Assembly: GCA_026169045.1 (NCBI GenBank)
Contig: JAPFDH010000128.1
Location: 1 to 64,000 of the forward strand
Origin: Lachnospiraceae bacterium
GTDB taxonomy: Bacteria; Bacillota; Clostridia; Lachnospirales; Lachnospiraceae
Reading direction: 5' to 3'
Length of the DNA: 64,000 nt
Position numbers and translations under genes: made by a program. The notes beneath the pieces were generated by a model, which had not been told where the DNA came from, ran no database searches, and saw only the letters and a program-made list of their open reading frames with translations. Below, piece after piece: positions 63,636 through 64,000 of the stretch (positions within the stretch are counted from its first letter, which is position 1; the number at the start of each line of letters is the position of its first letter).

Positions 63636-64000
63636 TCAATTTTTAGGATCCATTCCTCTCTTAAACTGCATCATCATTTCACCTGTAAGAGAAATTTCAG
63701 CGGATCCCACCGGATACTCCGGAATTTCTTCCCGTTCTACCCATTCTCCTACCGATAATTCTTCTTTATCCAAGCAGATGGTATCATCCCCATCCACATC
63801 ACAGTAAAATCCAAACAAGATAGTATCGCTTAAAGACCATGGCTGGCTCTTATAATAAATTAGATTTTTCACCCGAAGACCCACCTCTTCCATGACTTCC
63901 CGTCTGACGGTATCCTCAATGGTTTCACCGATTTCATTAAATCCGGCTACTAACGCATATCTGGTATATTCCCGTCCGGCATATTTCGTTAATAACAGTT
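63636..64000 (-). CDS. Nudix hydrolase, NudC-like (NAD-cap/NADH diphosphatase), 3' part
   Basis: The frame stays open to the window edge, so the 5' end is missing; 120 codons are visible. The Nudix box is complete: GFNEIGETIEDTVRREVMEE then VGL, matching G-x5-E-x7-R-E-U-x-E-E-x-G-U. Directly after it is KSQPWSLSDT, which corresponds to the SQPWPFPxS motif that marks NudC-type NAD(H) diphosphatases and mRNA de-NADding enzymes. The residues after SQPW are changed. An upstream zinc ribbon would lie outside the window. Confidence 0.85.
   Translation of the reverse strand, partial: LLLTKYAGREYTRYALVAGFNEIGETIEDTVRREVMEEVGLRVKNLIYYKSQPWSLSDTILFGFYCDVDGDDTICLDKEELSVGEWVEREEIPEYPVGSAEISLTGEMMMQFKRGMDPKN

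Overview
The window comes from a low-to-moderate GC, endospore-forming Firmicute, most likely a gut Lachnospiraceae (Blautia/Dorea-like). Reasons: T-box leaders in front of aminoacyl-tRNA synthetases, strong AGGAGG-type ribosome sites, sporulation-type genes (SpmB, a CotS-like kinase fold, a DacF-like carboxypeptidase), a V-type ATPase operon, and several small proteins and membrane families I associate with that family. No rRNA, phage, IS element or CRISPR array is visible. The genus is an inference; no database was searched.

Layout. 1-6.2 kb: glycogen phosphorylase downstream of a T-box-controlled, long-type isoleucyl-tRNA synthetase. 6.2-12.3 kb: small membrane and lipoproteins, a Cys-rich DUF3795-like protein, a CotS-like protein, a SEC-C protein, SpmB and a nitrilase-fold amidase; this stretch also holds a 167-bp terminally inverted intergenic element. 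12.3-18.7 kb: a heterodimeric ABC exporter with one degenerate ATP site, an AI-2E-family permease, two tRNA-Lys(CTT) genes and a lipoprotein. 18.8-28.9 kb: a UroD-family methyltransferase divergent from an AraC regulator, then a leftward housekeeping block (SagB-like nitroreductase, RsmA/KsgA, TatD, an acidic DUF6128-like protein, TadA, thioredoxin, a 48-aa protein, TrmB, a MATE exporter and a LysR regulator). 29-38 kb: a nine-gene V-type ATPase operon in the order H-C-I-K-F-E-A-B-D. 38-45.7 kb: DacF-like carboxypeptidase, a DEDDh exonuclease, an ABC ATPase/permease pair, a solitary EutH ethanolamine transporter and a two-domain membrane protein.

45.7-64 kb: a complete potABCD polyamine uptake operon, two small conserved proteins, and a three-gene 2-aminoethylphosphonate (AEP) biosynthesis operon (aepZ-aepY-aepX) in which the PEP mutase is fused to a cytidylyltransferase-like domain. 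Next comes a T-box-controlled thrS. A seven-gene leftward operon follows, encoding an iron/polyamine-type ABC importer together with an IphP-like phosphatase, a PHP-family phosphoesterase and an unknown protein. The window ends inside a NudC-like Nudix gene.

The most interesting part is 50.8-63.4 kb. A phosphonate-making operon and a putative organophosphate import-and-hydrolysis operon lie close together. Each has TTAACA-type direct repeats with an exact 11-bp period (PhoP-box-like) in its upstream region. I read this as a possible phosphate-responsive phosphonate/organophosphate neighbourhood; that reading is inference. Independent of the genes, a roughly 95-bp double-hairpin intergenic repeat occurs three times complete and twice truncated, always directly after a terminator.
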